Assembly: GCF_034366625.1 (NCBI RefSeq)
Contig: NZ_JAXMIH010000010.1
Coordinates: forward strand, 186,001 to 250,000
Length of the DNA stretch: 64,000 nucleotides
Source of the DNA: Prosthecobacter sp.
GTDB lineage: Bacteria > Verrucomicrobiota > Verrucomicrobiia > Verrucomicrobiales > Verrucomicrobiaceae
Direction of reading: 5' to 3'
Of the stretch, positions 26,595 to 35,258 are shown in pieces. Below the pieces are notes generated by a model. The model ran no database searches, was not told the DNA's origin, and was given only the letters and a program-made list of their open reading frames with translations. Numbering within the stretch: the first letter of the stretch is position 1; each line of letters starts with the position of its first letter. The position numbers and the translations under genes were made by a program.

Positions 26595-27209
26595 TCAGCC
26601 GAGAGCCTTGGCGTAGTTCGCGGCGACGGCGGTCCAGTTCACGGCGTTCCACCAGGCGGCGATGTAATCGGGGCGCTTGTTCTGATACTTGAGGTAGTAG
26701 GCGTGCTCCCAGACATCGCAGCCGAGGATCGGCGTGCCGGAGGCGTCCATGAGCGGGTTGTCCTGGTTCGGCGTGGAGGTGATGGCGAGCTTGCCGTCTT
26801 TGACGACGAGCCAGGCCCAGCCGGAGCCGAAGCGGGTCACACCAGCTTTGGCGAAAGCTTCTTTGAAAGCATCAAAGCTGCCGAAGGTGGCGGTGATCGC
26901 GTCACCGAGAGCGCCAGTGGGGGCGCCACCCGCGTTCGGACCCATGATGTTCCAGAACAGCGTGTGGTTGAAGTGACCGCCGCCGTTGTTGCGCACCGGA
27001 CCTTGGATGTCGGCAGGCACTTTAGAGATGTTTTTGCACAGGTCTTCAATAGACAGCGCCTCAAGGTCGGCCTTGCCGGCGATAGCGTTGTTCAAATTAG
27101 TCACGTAGGCATTGTGATGCTTGCCGTGATGGATCTCCATGGTCTGCTGGTCGATGTGGGGTTCCAGTGCGTTGGAGGGATAAGGCAGGGGGGCGAGGGT
27201 GTGGGCCAT
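26595..27209 (-). CDS. sodA: Superoxide dismutase, Fe/Mn family
   Basis: A 204-residue protein of normal length. Metal ligands are visible as His27 (MEIHHGKHH), a His in [11 protein letters not shown], and Asp and His in [21 protein letters not shown] is also typical. It converts superoxide to oxygen and hydrogen peroxide in the cytoplasm; no signal peptide. Metal choice (Fe, Mn or either) cannot be settled by eye, so the symbol is provisional. Single-gene unit with its own terminator; divergent from the lipoprotein gene at 27332. Confidence 0.95.
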   Translation of the reverse strand: MAHTLAPLPYPSNALEPHIDQQTMEIHHGKHHNAYVTNLNNAIAGKADLEALSIEDLCKNISKVPADIQGPVRNNGGGHFNHTLFWNIMGPNAGGAPTGALGDAITATFGSFDAFKEAFAKAGVTRFGSGWAWLVVKDGKLAITSTPNQDNPLMDASGTPILGCDVWEHAYYLKYQNKRPDYIAAWWNAVNWTAVAANYAKALG

Positions 27210-27331
27210 GGCGTTGGGGTGGGTTGAGGTTCTTGGGTAAGTATCGCGGATATGAACGGGGGCAAGTGGGAGAATGCCCCATGACGAACGAAAAACTGAG
27301 CGGTTTGGATGCGTTCGTGAGATAGAACCCC

Positions 27332-27805
27332 ATGAACCTCCCCCAACCGCTTCGAATCAGTTTTGCCTGCCTGTTTATTTTCGTTCTGTCTTCCTGCAGC
27401 GGCGATTTCCGCAAAGCTTGGAAGCGAGACATCTGCCCTGCGCCGCCTCCAGCCAACGGTGTGGCTGGCAAATGGGAAGGCACCTGGCTTAGCACGGCGA
27501 ACGGTCATCACGGCAAGCTGCGCTGTGTCGTTTCCGGGGCGCTTGAGACGGGCAAGTTGTACGCTAAGGGCGATCACGAGTTCTTTTACCAAGCCACTTG
27601 GAAGTCCATTCTCAGTGGCAGCTACAAGGCTGTCCACAATGTGCAAAAGAAAGGCGATGGCCATGTCTTCAAAGGTGAACACAAGATGCCGGACTGGGCG
27701 GGCGGCTTGTATCACTACGAAGGCACGATCAAGGGTGATGATTTCAACGCCCTCTACAAGAGCGCGATGGATCGCGGCACGTTCACGATGAAACGCGTTC
27801 GCTGA
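27332..27805 (+). CDS. Predicted lipoprotein
   Basis: A 157-residue product with a lipoprotein signal (lipobox VLSSC, Cys22). The mature part begins [20 protein letters not shown] and continues in short beta-strand-like segments ([28 protein letters not shown]). This pattern resembles small beta-barrel or lipocalin-like lipoproteins, but no family is assigned. It lies upstream of the cyclase gene in the same direction (47 bases). Confidence 0.75.
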   Translation: MNLPQPLRISFACLFIFVLSSCSGDFRKAWKRDICPAPPPANGVAGKWEGTWLSTANGHHGKLRCVVSGALETGKLYAKGDHEFFYQATWKSILSGSYKAVHNVQKKGDGHVFKGEHKMPDWAGGLYHYEGTIKGDDFNALYKSAMDRGTFTMKRVR

Positions 27806-27852
27806 GCAACCATCCGGCTCGACGCGGGGTTCATGCCACCGTGACATCCCCC

Positions 27853-29748
27853 ATGAAGTGGTTCTCCAGTTTTCGCGCCAAGCTCATCTTCACCGTGTTT
27901 CCCGTCGTCGCGGGCATCACCATCGCCACGCTCGTGCTGGCGGAGTGGAAATTCACAGCCGCGTATCGTCGGCTCTTCGCGGAGCAGTTTGAATCGCAGA
28001 TCAGCACCTTCAGCGCGGCCAAAAAGAAGCGCACCGAGGCCTTGTCCGAGCAACTCGCGCGGCTGGCACAGCAGCCAGAAATCGTCGCAGCCATCACGAA
28101 ACAGGATTACGCCGCCGCCGCGCAGATTCTGCGGCCGCAGCTCGAAGCGCTGGGGACAGACCGGCTGCAAAGCGAGTTTCCAGCAGCGGGCGGACGCGGG
28201 GGCGTCAAAGAACGTGACCGTGCCGATGCCGGACGCGCGATGGCGCGGCTGATGCCCGCGCAGATGCCTTACATCGCCATCATCGACCCGGCGGGCAACT
28301 TTGTGGCCGCGCCCAAGAAAAACGCGCCGCCGGGCCGCAACCTGATGCCCCCGCTGCCAAAAGAGAGTGCCACCAGCGCGGAGTTCCGTCGCAAATCCGG
28401 CAGGCTGCAATGGCTGGGCGAGCGGAAGCTCGAAGACATCCTCAAGGAGCAGGAGGTCGGCTACTTGCGCGTCGAGTTCGGCGAGGACAGCCGCACGGAG
28501 CAGGTGCGCGAGGTCTTCATCACCCCGCTACGTGATCCGCAGAGTGGGAAGTTTATGGGAGCCATGCTGTTTGGCCTGCCGCTGCAGGTTTTGGCCGAAC
28601 GGGTGCTCTATGAGCAGACGAAGCGCTCGGAGTTTGGCGAAATCATGAGCGGTGTGTGGGTGGAGGAGGCGCTGGTGAGCACCACCATTCCGAAAAATGA
28701 GCGGGAGGAGGTCGCCCGCCACATCGCGGAGTCGATTCATCGTTCAGGGCGGGCGCAGCGGGAAATGTCCATGCCGATCAATGGCGTGCGGCACCAGATC
28801 TTTTACCGCGTGCTCAATCCCGACTCGCCCTTCCCGCTGGCGGCGCAGGTGAATCTCTACCCGCTCGACGCGATGGACCGTGAACTGGCCGAGCTGCGGC
28901 GTGATGTGGGCGGCCTGGGCATTGTGGCGCTCATGATTGCCCTGCTGGTCGTGCTTTACATCTCACGCGGACTCTCCGGGCCGATCCGTGACATCGTCAG
29001 CGGCACGCACCAGATCGAGCTGGGCAACTTTGACGTGCGCGTGCCGGTACGCAGGCAGGATGAGTTGGGCAAACTCGCCGCGTCCTTCAATGAAATGGCC
29101 ACCGGTCTCGCGCTTCAGGAGAAATACCGCAGCGTGCTCAACGCCGTGGCGGATCGCACCGTGGCGGCGCAGTTGATCGAGCAGAGCAGCGGCCTTGGCG
29201 GCGAGATCCGGCATGTGTCGATGTTGTTCTGTGACATCCGTGGCTTCACGGCCATCACCGAGAACATGGAGCCTGCCGACGTGATCGAACTGCTGAACGA
29301 GCACATGACCGCTTTGACCGATGTGGCCTACAAGCACGGCGGCATCGTCGATAAATTCGTGGGCGATCTGATCATGGTGCTGTTTGGCGCTCCCGTCAGC
29401 ACGGGGGCCGATGCCCTGAGCGCCGTGCAATGCGCGCTGAGCATGCTGCAAGTGCGTCGTCATTTGAATCAGACTTCGAAGCACTCGTTGGAGGTCGGCA
29501 TCGGTCTTGCCACCGGTTCGGTGGTGGCGGGCTGCATGGGATCGGATCAGCGCTTGAGCTACACGGTGCTCGGTCATCGCGTGAATCTGGCCTCGCGGCT
29601 GTGCAGCATCGCGCAAGCGGGGGAGATCGTGATGGACGCGGAGACATATGCGGAAGCTCGGGAGTTGATTCAGGCGGAACCGATGCCACCGATGCAGTTG
29701 AAAGGCATCTCCGAAGCGGTTCATCCGTGGCGGGTGGTGGCCACGTAA
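27853..29748 (+). CDS. Membrane-bound class III adenylate/guanylate cyclase with HAMP domain
   Basis: A 631-residue receptor-type cyclase (ATG at 27853; a GTG at 27841 is an alternative). Order: membrane helix (about 10-30), extracytoplasmic sensor (about 35-350), second helix (LGIVALMIALLVVLYIS), HAMP, and a class III catalytic domain. Catalytic landmarks are the first metal Asp in LFCDIRGFTAI, the second in VDKFVGDLIMVLFG, and VNLASR with the transition-state Asn and Arg. The usual Gly-Asp before VN is Gly-His here. The Lys in VDKFVGD favours ATP and therefore cAMP, but this is inference. The signal sensed is unknown. Confidence 0.92.
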   Translation: MKWFSSFRAKLIFTVFPVVAGITIATLVLAEWKFTAAYRRLFAEQFESQISTFSAAKKKRTEALSEQLARLAQQPEIVAAITKQDYAAAAQILRPQLEALGTDRLQSEFPAAGGRGGVKERDRADAGRAMARLMPAQMPYIAIIDPAGNFVAAPKKNAPPGRNLMPPLPKESATSAEFRRKSGRLQWLGERKLEDILKEQEVGYLRVEFGEDSRTEQVREVFITPLRDPQSGKFMGAMLFGLPLQVLAERVLYEQTKRSEFGEIMSGVWVEEALVSTTIPKNEREEVARHIAESIHRSGRAQREMSMPINGVRHQIFYRVLNPDSPFPLAAQVNLYPLDAMDRELAELRRDVGGLGIVALMIALLVVLYISRGLSGPIRDIVSGTHQIELGNFDVRVPVRRQDELGKLAASFNEMATGLALQEKYRSVLNAVADRTVAAQLIEQSSGLGGEIRHVSMLFCDIRGFTAITENMEPADVIELLNEHMTALTDVAYKHGGIVDKFVGDLIMVLFGAPVSTGADALSAVQCALSMLQVRRHLNQTSKHSLEVGIGLATGSVVAGCMGSDQRLSYTVLGHRVNLASRLCSIAQAGEIVMDAETYAEARELIQAEPMPPMQLKGISEAVHPWRVVAT

Positions 29749-29757
29749 CCCTCCTGC

Positions 29758-31329
29758 ATGCCCGATTCACGCCAGAAACCTGATCTCCTCGTCAAACTCC
29801 GCGATGTGCCGCACACGCCGGGCGTGTACATCATGCGCGACCGGCTGAACAACGTGATCTACGTCGGCAAGGCGCGTGATCTGCGCAAACGTCTCGCGAA
29901 CTACTTCACGCCCGCCCGTTCCCAGCTTGCCGACCGCAAAACGCGGGCACTCATCACCAGCATCTGGGATTTTGACCTCCAGCATGTGCGCAACGACACC
30001 GAGGCGCTGGTGCTCGAAAGCAAGCTCATCAAGGAGTTTCGTCCGCGCTACAACGTCAGCTTTCGCGATGACAAACGTTACTTCCTTGTGCGCGTTCACA
30101 TGGGCGATGCCATGCCCCGGCTGTCCACCACCCGGCTTAAGAAGGAGGATGGTGCCCGTTACTTCGGCCCCTTTCCGCACGGCATGGCTCTGCGCACGAC
30201 GCTCAACTGGCTGAACAAAAAATTTGGCCTGCGCGTCTGCCGCCCGCTGAAGCCCGGCGAGGCCGACTACAAGCACTGCTCCAACGACATCATCAAAAAC
30301 TGCTCCGCGCCGTGCATCCTCCGCATTTCGCAGGAAGACTACAAAAAGCGCGTCGAGCAGGCCTGTGAGTTCCTCGACGGTCGCTCCAAAGGCCTCGTCA
30401 CCGCATTGGAAGAAGAGATGCAGCAGGCCGCAGCACGGTTCGATTTCGAAAAAGCCGCCGAATTGCGCGACATGGTCGATGATTTTAAAAAGACGCTCAT
30501 TCCTTCACGCACCTTCGAGCGTGGCGCGCGTGCGCGAGTGGTCAGCAGCATCGACCCGATGGCCGATGTGAGTGAACTGCAAGAGCTGCTGCATCTGGAG
30601 CGCCCGCCGCTCGTCATGGAGTGCTTTGACATCGCCAACATCGGCACCGCGCATTGCGTGGCCAGCATGGTGCGCTTCAAGAACGGCGTTCCGGACAACT
30701 CCAACTACCGGCGCTATCGGATCAAATCGGTCAGCGGGCAGAACGACTTCGTCAGCATGGCGGAGGTCATTCGACGGCGCTTCTCGCGCATTTTACTCGA
30801 AGGCCGTGCCGCAGCCGGAGATGCGGCCGAGTTCTCACAAGAAGCTCCCGCTGAGGCGATGCAGCGGCTCGCAGCGAATCCGAAATTCGTGACGCTGCCT
30901 GATCTCGTCATCGTCGATGGCGGCAAAGGCCAGCTCGGCGTCGCTGTGGCAGAGTTGCAGCGGCTCGGGTTGCATGAGTTGCCGATCATCGGCCTCGCGA
31001 AGGAGCACGAGGAGGTCTATCGGCCCGGAGAAAGCCATCCGGTCATCATTCCGCACGAGCGCGGCGCTTTGAAGCTGCTGCAACGCATCCGCGACGAGGC
31101 TCATCGCTGGGCGAACGGCTACCATCAGCTCCTGCTGGGCCGTCGTGTGGCTGAAAGCATTCTGGATGACTGCCCCGGTGTCAGCAAGGCACGCAAGGCG
31201 GCGTTGCTGAAGGCCTTCGGCTCTGTCACGCGGCTACGCAAAGCCAGCGAAGAGGAGATTGCCGCTGTGCCGGGCATCAGCAAAGCTCTCGCGCGTCAGG
31301 TGCTGGAGTTTTTGGCGAGTCGTGGGTGA
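29758..31329 (+). CDS. uvrC: Excinuclease ABC subunit C
   Basis: A 523-residue UvrC, somewhat shorter than the roughly 600-residue classical form. Order: GIY-YIG nuclease (PGVYIMRD and VIYVGKARDLRKRL), a Cys-rich patch (CRPLKPGEADYKHCSNDIIKNC), UVR domain (FDFEKAAELRDMV), RNase H-like 5' nuclease domain (LVIVDGGKGQLGVA), and tandem helix-hairpin-helix motifs at the end (LLKAFGSVTRLR, AAVPGISKALARQV). It makes the dual incisions in nucleotide excision repair. It begins nine bases after the cyclase stop. Confidence 0.96.
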   Translation: MPDSRQKPDLLVKLRDVPHTPGVYIMRDRLNNVIYVGKARDLRKRLANYFTPARSQLADRKTRALITSIWDFDLQHVRNDTEALVLESKLIKEFRPRYNVSFRDDKRYFLVRVHMGDAMPRLSTTRLKKEDGARYFGPFPHGMALRTTLNWLNKKFGLRVCRPLKPGEADYKHCSNDIIKNCSAPCILRISQEDYKKRVEQACEFLDGRSKGLVTALEEEMQQAAARFDFEKAAELRDMVDDFKKTLIPSRTFERGARARVVSSIDPMADVSELQELLHLERPPLVMECFDIANIGTAHCVASMVRFKNGVPDNSNYRRYRIKSVSGQNDFVSMAEVIRRRFSRILLEGRAAAGDAAEFSQEAPAEAMQRLAANPKFVTLPDLVIVDGGKGQLGVAVAELQRLGLHELPIIGLAKEHEEVYRPGESHPVIIPHERGALKLLQRIRDEAHRWANGYHQLLLGRRVAESILDDCPGVSKARKAALLKAFGSVTRLRKASEEEIAAVPGISKALARQVLEFLASRG

Positions 31330-31348
31330 TTGACGCGGTGCGCGGCAA

Positions 31349-31431
31349 GGTAGGGCGCTTTGTCCTCAAAGCGTCGTGGTCTGTGGCATGTCAGAAGTGA
31401 CGGCGGCGGGCTAGGGACAGCCCGCCCTACC
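31349..31431. repeat. Nested hairpins (REP/BIME-like) after uvrC
   Basis: Outer arms GGTAGGGCG (31349-31357) and CGCCCTACC (31423-31431) enclose two perfect hairpins: a 7-bp stem CGCTTTG with loop TCCT (31356-31373) and an 8-bp stem GGCGGGCT with loop AGGGAC (31405-31426). It lies 20 bases after the uvrC stop, so it may terminate or stabilise the transcript. The organisation resembles paired REP elements. Confidence 0.65.
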
Positions 31432-31499
31432 CGATATATTCCAAAATCCCGCCAAACTTGTTCATCGACCGCCGGGGCGACTTATGGTATAGGCCGATC

Positions 31500-32159
31500 A
31501 TGCAAATCCTCGAACAGCTTGGCCTCGGGCTCGGACTGGCATCGCTCGCAGGCTTGAATCTTTACCTCACGGTGTTTCTCACCGGCCTGCTGGTGCGCTT
31601 TGACGCGCTGCATCTGGCCGAGAAATTCCAATCCATTGAAGTGCTGGGGCATGACTGGGTGCTCATCGCTGCCGGTGTGATGTATGCCATCGAGTTCGTC
31701 GCGGACAAGGTGCCGTGGATCGACTCGCTTTGGGACAGCGTTCACACGCTCATCCGGCCGATCGGTGGCACGATCCTGGCCATGCAGGCTTTGGGAGAAA
31801 TGCCCGCGCATGTTGAAGTCGTGGCCGCATTGCTCGCTGGCGGCGCTGCTTTGACGACGCACAGCGCCAAGGCAGGCACACGTCTGCTGGCGAATCATTC
31901 GCCGGAACCAGCCTCAAACATCGCGCTGAGCATCACCGAGGACATCGTGGTAGCCGCGGGCACCTTGATCATGGTGTTGAAGCCCATCGTCGCGCTGTGT
32001 CTGTTCACCGTCGTGCTCATCACACTCTGGCTGGTGCTGCCGCGCATGTTCCGCGTCATCCGCCGTTCATTTGAAATCATTCGCGACAAGCTGCGCACTC
32101 TGTTTGGGCGCAACGCGCCGGATTACTCGGTGACGCCACCCGGATCATCGAGGGCGTGA
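31500..32159 (+). CDS. DUF4126 family membrane protein
   Basis: A 219-residue integral membrane protein starting at 31500, with five to six hydrophobic segments. The sequence SLAGLNLYLTVFLTGLL, the VADKVPWIDSLWD motif and ALTTHSAKAGTRLLAN-type region are typical of DUF4126. Function unknown. Its last 37 bases overlap the convergent DUF2237 gene. Confidence 0.85.
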   Translation: MQILEQLGLGLGLASLAGLNLYLTVFLTGLLVRFDALHLAEKFQSIEVLGHDWVLIAAGVMYAIEFVADKVPWIDSLWDSVHTLIRPIGGTILAMQALGEMPAHVEVVAALLAGGAALTTHSAKAGTRLLANHSPEPASNIALSITEDIVVAAGTLIMVLKPIVALCLFTVVLITLWLVLPRMFRVIRRSFEIIRDKLRTLFGRNAPDYSVTPPGSSRA

Positions 32160-32503
32160 GCCTTCAGATCGTCGAGATCGACCCATTCGAGGGCGGACTC
32201 GTGACAGGCGGACAGGCAGACGGGCGGAGCCACTCCGGCATCGAGGGCTTCCTTCCAGCGCGTGACGCAGAGGCACCAGCGGTCGCCGGGTTCCAGGCCG
32301 GGAAAGTCCCATTCAGGGGCGGGAGTGCTCAGATCATTGCCGCGTGCGGCCGAGAAGCGCAGAAAGTCGGCAGTGGCTTCGATGCAGACGGTGTGCAGGC
32401 CCACATCACCGGGACCGGTGCGGCAATAGCCATCGCGATAGAACCCAGTCATGGGTTTGCGGCAGCAGCAGGTGAGCGGAGTTCCGAGGACGTTGGTGCG
32501 CAT
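32123..32503 (-). CDS. DUF2237 family protein
   Basis: A 126-residue cytoplasmic protein matching DUF2237: NVLGTPLTCCCRKPMTGFYRDGYC at the start, then GDVGLHTVCIEATADFL, PGDRWCLCVTRWKEAL and the C-terminal ACHESALEWVDLDDLKAHA. The conserved Cys residues could bind metal, but no activity is established. The 3' end overlaps the DUF4126 gene by 37 bases in convergent orientation. Confidence 0.9.
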   Translation of the reverse strand: MRTNVLGTPLTCCCRKPMTGFYRDGYCRTGPGDVGLHTVCIEATADFLRFSAARGNDLSTPAPEWDFPGLEPGDRWCLCVTRWKEALDAGVAPPVCLSACHESALEWVDLDDLKAHALDDPGGVTE

Positions 32504-32513
32504 GGAAATATGA

Positions 32514-32840
32514 TCAAAACACGACCGGCACTGAGAACTTGATGCGGCTCACGGTGCTGTTCTGGAGTTCTTGTCCTTTGGATGCGTCGAGTCCAACACC
32601 AAAGATGTTTAGAACCTTGATTCCACCCGCAATCTTGTCGGTTGTTGCCTCTGTAGTTGTGACAGCGATATCAAAGTCGATCTTGTCCAATGGACTGTTT
32701 CCAGGTCCGCGGGGTTCGCTCGATTTCTCGGCAGCATAGCGCGTTGGAGGAGCTACAGCTCTGTGCTTCTCCCTAGCAGTCTTAATGCCTTCAAAAATCT
32801 GGTCGATGCTTACGGCTACAAAGTCTTTTAGATCCATCAT
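32514..32840 (-). CDS. Small trypco2-like protein
   Basis: A 108-residue product from either of two adjacent ATGs (32840 or 32837). It has a short N-terminal helix (LKDFVAVSIDQIFEGIKTARE), a polar linker, and a beta-rich half with DFDIAVTTTEAT and a C-terminal SRIKFSVPVVF. This layout resembles the small trypsin-co-occurring (trypco2-like) proteins often found near conflict systems; the assignment is by memory of the pattern and tentative. Base composition is noticeably lower in GC than the neighbours, suggesting transfer. Confidence 0.6.
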   Translation of the reverse strand: MMDLKDFVAVSIDQIFEGIKTAREKHRAVAPPTRYAAEKSSEPRGPGNSPLDKIDFDIAVTTTEATTDKIAGGIKVLNIFGVGLDASKGQELQNSTVSRIKFSVPVVF

Positions 32841-32945
32841 AAGCCGAACCTGTACTCCCACCCGCCTTTGACAAGCTCTTTCCCGGCCAAGCGAATGCAC
32901 ACGGTAGTGAATGCTGACAAGGTCCTCATGAATATCGTTCCAGCA

Positions 32946-34172
32946 TCACTTCCACCACCCCGGGCCGACCGGCTCCGGTGCGGGCAGTTTGAAATCCACC
33001 GACAGTTCCTTGCCGGTCTCATTGTCCTTCATCGTCACGCCATCGACCGCGCACTTGATTTCAAAGGCCTCGCCTTTGCTCGTTTGGATGTGATTGCCGG
33101 TGATCTCGCTCTCCAGCGGCGGCAGCGTGGCTTTCTTCTCGCCCTGCATGCCGATGAGAATGTTGTGCGCGCAATTGATAAAGGTGTTGTTCGTCACCTT
33201 GGCGCGTTTGACTTGGAAGTAGCCGTTGGGCACCGAATCGGGGATGCCGAGCATGAAGCACATCGCACTGCGCTCGTTGTCGCCGGTCAGGCCGTCGAAG
33301 AGATTGCCGGTGACGAGGTGATCCTCGCCGATGATGCGCACGCCGCCGCTGCCCTTGGCCTTGTCACCGAGGAAGACGTTGCCGTGGACGACGCACTTGT
33401 TCCCATGACGCAACGTCAGCGTGCCGGAGACCCCTTTGAAGGTGTTGAAGCGATAGATGTTGCCGCAGGACTTGTTGGAGATGCATTCGGCCTCGCCATC
33501 GCACTTCTCGAACAGGTTGTGCTCCACCACGCAGGCGGCCGTTTGCATGGAGGTCTTGCTGTCGCCGAGGCGGATCGTCTCCCCGCCGTTGCGGCCGAGT
33601 TTCTGCCGCGGGCCGAAGTGATTGTGATCAATGTGATGTTTGCCGTGACCCGTGACCTCGGTCGAGAGCCAGACGACCACCGTGGTGCCCTGCGTCGTCT
33701 TGCCCTGGATGAAGCAGTGGTCGAGGCGATTGCGCGCGCCGTAGATCGACACAAACCGCGCCGAGGCTCCCGGTGCGGCCTGCAACTCATTCGTCACCGC
33801 GCAGTTCGTGATCCGGCAGTCGTTGGCGAGTTCATCCGAGTCGATGCGCAACTCAATGGCTTCCTCTCCCGTCGGATTCTGAAACCACAGCCCGTCCACC
33901 ACGATGTGCGCCCCGGCCAGCGAGAGGCGCGAGTCGCCCGTGAACATCACCTTCCCCGGCGTCTGCGCCTTGATCGTCACCGGCTTCTCCGCCGTGCCTT
34001 CCGCATGAATCTTGAGTCGCGCATCGGCCCACGTTCCGTCTTGGAGGATCAGTGTGTCACCCGCAGCAACGGCTTTGGCGGCATCGGCAAACGCGGCAGC
34101 GTCAGCGACGGGGATGTCTTTGGCCGCTGTGGACGTGAGAACTGCGAAGGCGAAGAACAGGGGCTTATGCAT
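32946..34172 (-). CDS. Secreted polysaccharide lyase, PL6/chondroitinase-B-like
   Basis: A 408-residue protein with a short signal peptide, starting at 34172. It is a right-handed parallel beta-helix enzyme. The catalytic pair of the PL6 family is visible: Lys in CISNKSCGN and Arg in TLRHGNK, together with HIDHNHFGPR and VRIIGEDHLVTGN. PL6 enzymes cleave alginate or dermatan sulfate by beta-elimination, giving unsaturated uronates. With altronate dehydratase and the KDG-type kinase elsewhere in the window, uronate catabolism is a plausible context. Specificity cannot be read from sequence alone. Confidence 0.88.
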   Translation of the reverse strand: MHKPLFFAFAVLTSTAAKDIPVADAAAFADAAKAVAAGDTLILQDGTWADARLKIHAEGTAEKPVTIKAQTPGKVMFTGDSRLSLAGAHIVVDGLWFQNPTGEEAIELRIDSDELANDCRITNCAVTNELQAAPGASARFVSIYGARNRLDHCFIQGKTTQGTTVVVWLSTEVTGHGKHHIDHNHFGPRQKLGRNGGETIRLGDSKTSMQTAACVVEHNLFEKCDGEAECISNKSCGNIYRFNTFKGVSGTLTLRHGNKCVVHGNVFLGDKAKGSGGVRIIGEDHLVTGNLFDGLTGDNERSAMCFMLGIPDSVPNGYFQVKRAKVTNNTFINCAHNILIGMQGEKKATLPPLESEITGNHIQTSKGEAFEIKCAVDGVTMKDNETGKELSVDFKLPAPEPVGPGWWK

Positions 34173-34395
34173 CAATTCATCAGAAATCAGCATGAGCTTG
34201 TCGGCAAGAGACTTCTTTTAATCGTTCAAAATGTCGTTGGATGAAGTTATCTGGATCATCCGTTCGACAGTTTTGTTTCTGCCTAGATAGTTGGGCCGAG
34301 GAAATGATTTTTGCAGCCATCAATTACATTCAATACCGATGCGGTAAGGGGCCTTATCGAGACGATTTGATCAAAGCCCAAGGGGGCGGCTCGCA

Positions 34396-34947
34396 ATGGC
34401 GGGAAACTTTCCTCGTTATCGAGAGTGGGATGCGGGACGTCTATTCTTCCTGCATGGAGTGGGTTCCTGGCAGAGTTGGGCAGTAATGTATTATACGTCA
34501 TCAATCTGGAGTCACGTTGGCAGCTTTACAGAGGATGGGAGGATCATACATGCGACAACTGGTGGGGTTATAGAACACGACTTTTCCGACCTCTTCGACG
34601 GACGAAGTTACATCATGATCAACGTGTTTAGTGAGATGCCATCTGCCGAAATTAAGGCGGAAATCACCAGCACGATGCGAAGTCAATTGGGTTCGGGCTT
34701 CAATTGGGCTGGAGTCTTCAGATTTTGGTTGGCGATCGTCACTGGTGCTCATGCTGATTACAGACTCAAGCATTCGTTGGATCTGGGAGTGTTGGCCGGC
34801 TGCTTTGCATCTCTGGGGTTCTTGTTTCCTGCGATTTCATATTTTAGCCTCACGGGCTATGCGATCTACGGAACCTTGGTTCTCATCAACATTCCTCGGC
34901 GTCAGGCAATGCGTGCAATTCTACGCGGACAGACGAAAATTCCGTGA
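34396..34947 (+). CDS. Permuted papain-like (YiiX-like) amidase, low-GC gene
   Basis: A 183-residue product. The segment RLFFLHG...SSIWSHVGSFTEDGRIIHAT with His in SHVG resembles the start of permuted NlpC/P60 (YiiX/YebB-like) cysteine peptidases. The catalytic Cys expected in the second half is not obvious (a Cys occurs at LAGCFASLG), so activity is doubtful. Two hydrophobic segments in the C-terminal third may be membrane helices. The gene and the 200 bases before it are AT-richer than the flanking DNA and lie next to a duplicated fragment of the altronate dehydratase gene, both pointing to insertion. The start is uncertain. Confidence 0.55.
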   Translation: MAGNFPRYREWDAGRLFFLHGVGSWQSWAVMYYTSSIWSHVGSFTEDGRIIHATTGGVIEHDFSDLFDGRSYIMINVFSEMPSAEIKAEITSTMRSQLGSGFNWAGVFRFWLAIVTGAHADYRLKHSLDLGVLAGCFASLGFLFPAISYFSLTGYAIYGTLVLINIPRRQAMRAILRGQTKIP

Positions 34948-35010
34948 CGATCTGATGTTGCCAATCATCTCTCGACAATATTTCTCTGATCGGAGTTCAA
35001 TTTGTAGCTC

Positions 35011-35194
35011 TCACAGCGACACGCCCCGCTTCCACGGCAGGAAGTCATCCTGCCCCAACACGACGGCTTTCGGCGTGTAGTCGCCGCTGGCGATGACAAG
35101 GTCGAGCATTTCCTCGCCCATCTGCTCGACGGTCTTCGCGCCGGTGATGATGGGGCTGGTGTTGAAGTCGATGAGGTCAGGCATGCGGCGGGCG
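35011..35194 (-). pseudogene. Duplicated 3' fragment of the altronate dehydratase gene
   Basis: The stretch encodes RRMPDLIDFNTSPIITGAKT through DDFLPWKRGVSL and a stop, nearly the same as the last 62 residues of the full gene at 36911-38560. Nucleotide similarity runs from 35011 to 35194 and matches 36911 to about 37100. It has scattered substitutions and a six-base deletion that removes two codons. There is no upstream part of the gene. This is a remnant, not a functional gene; the two copies bracket a segment of about 1.7 kb. Confidence 0.85.
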
Positions 35195-35258
35195 CGGATC
35201 ATGCGCTCGCAAATACCACTCGAACTCACCTCAACTCTGACTATGGATATTCCCAGCC

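Noticed and set aside
32868-34244. 458-codon rightward open frame opposite the PL6 lyase gene
   Set aside because: Antisense shadow; the opposite frame carries the lyase catalytic motifs.
34241-34486. 81-codon rightward open frame overlapping the YiiX-like gene start
   Set aside because: It shares no motif with any family and ends inside the better-supported frame; an upstream part of the gene joined by frameshift cannot be excluded but is not shown.
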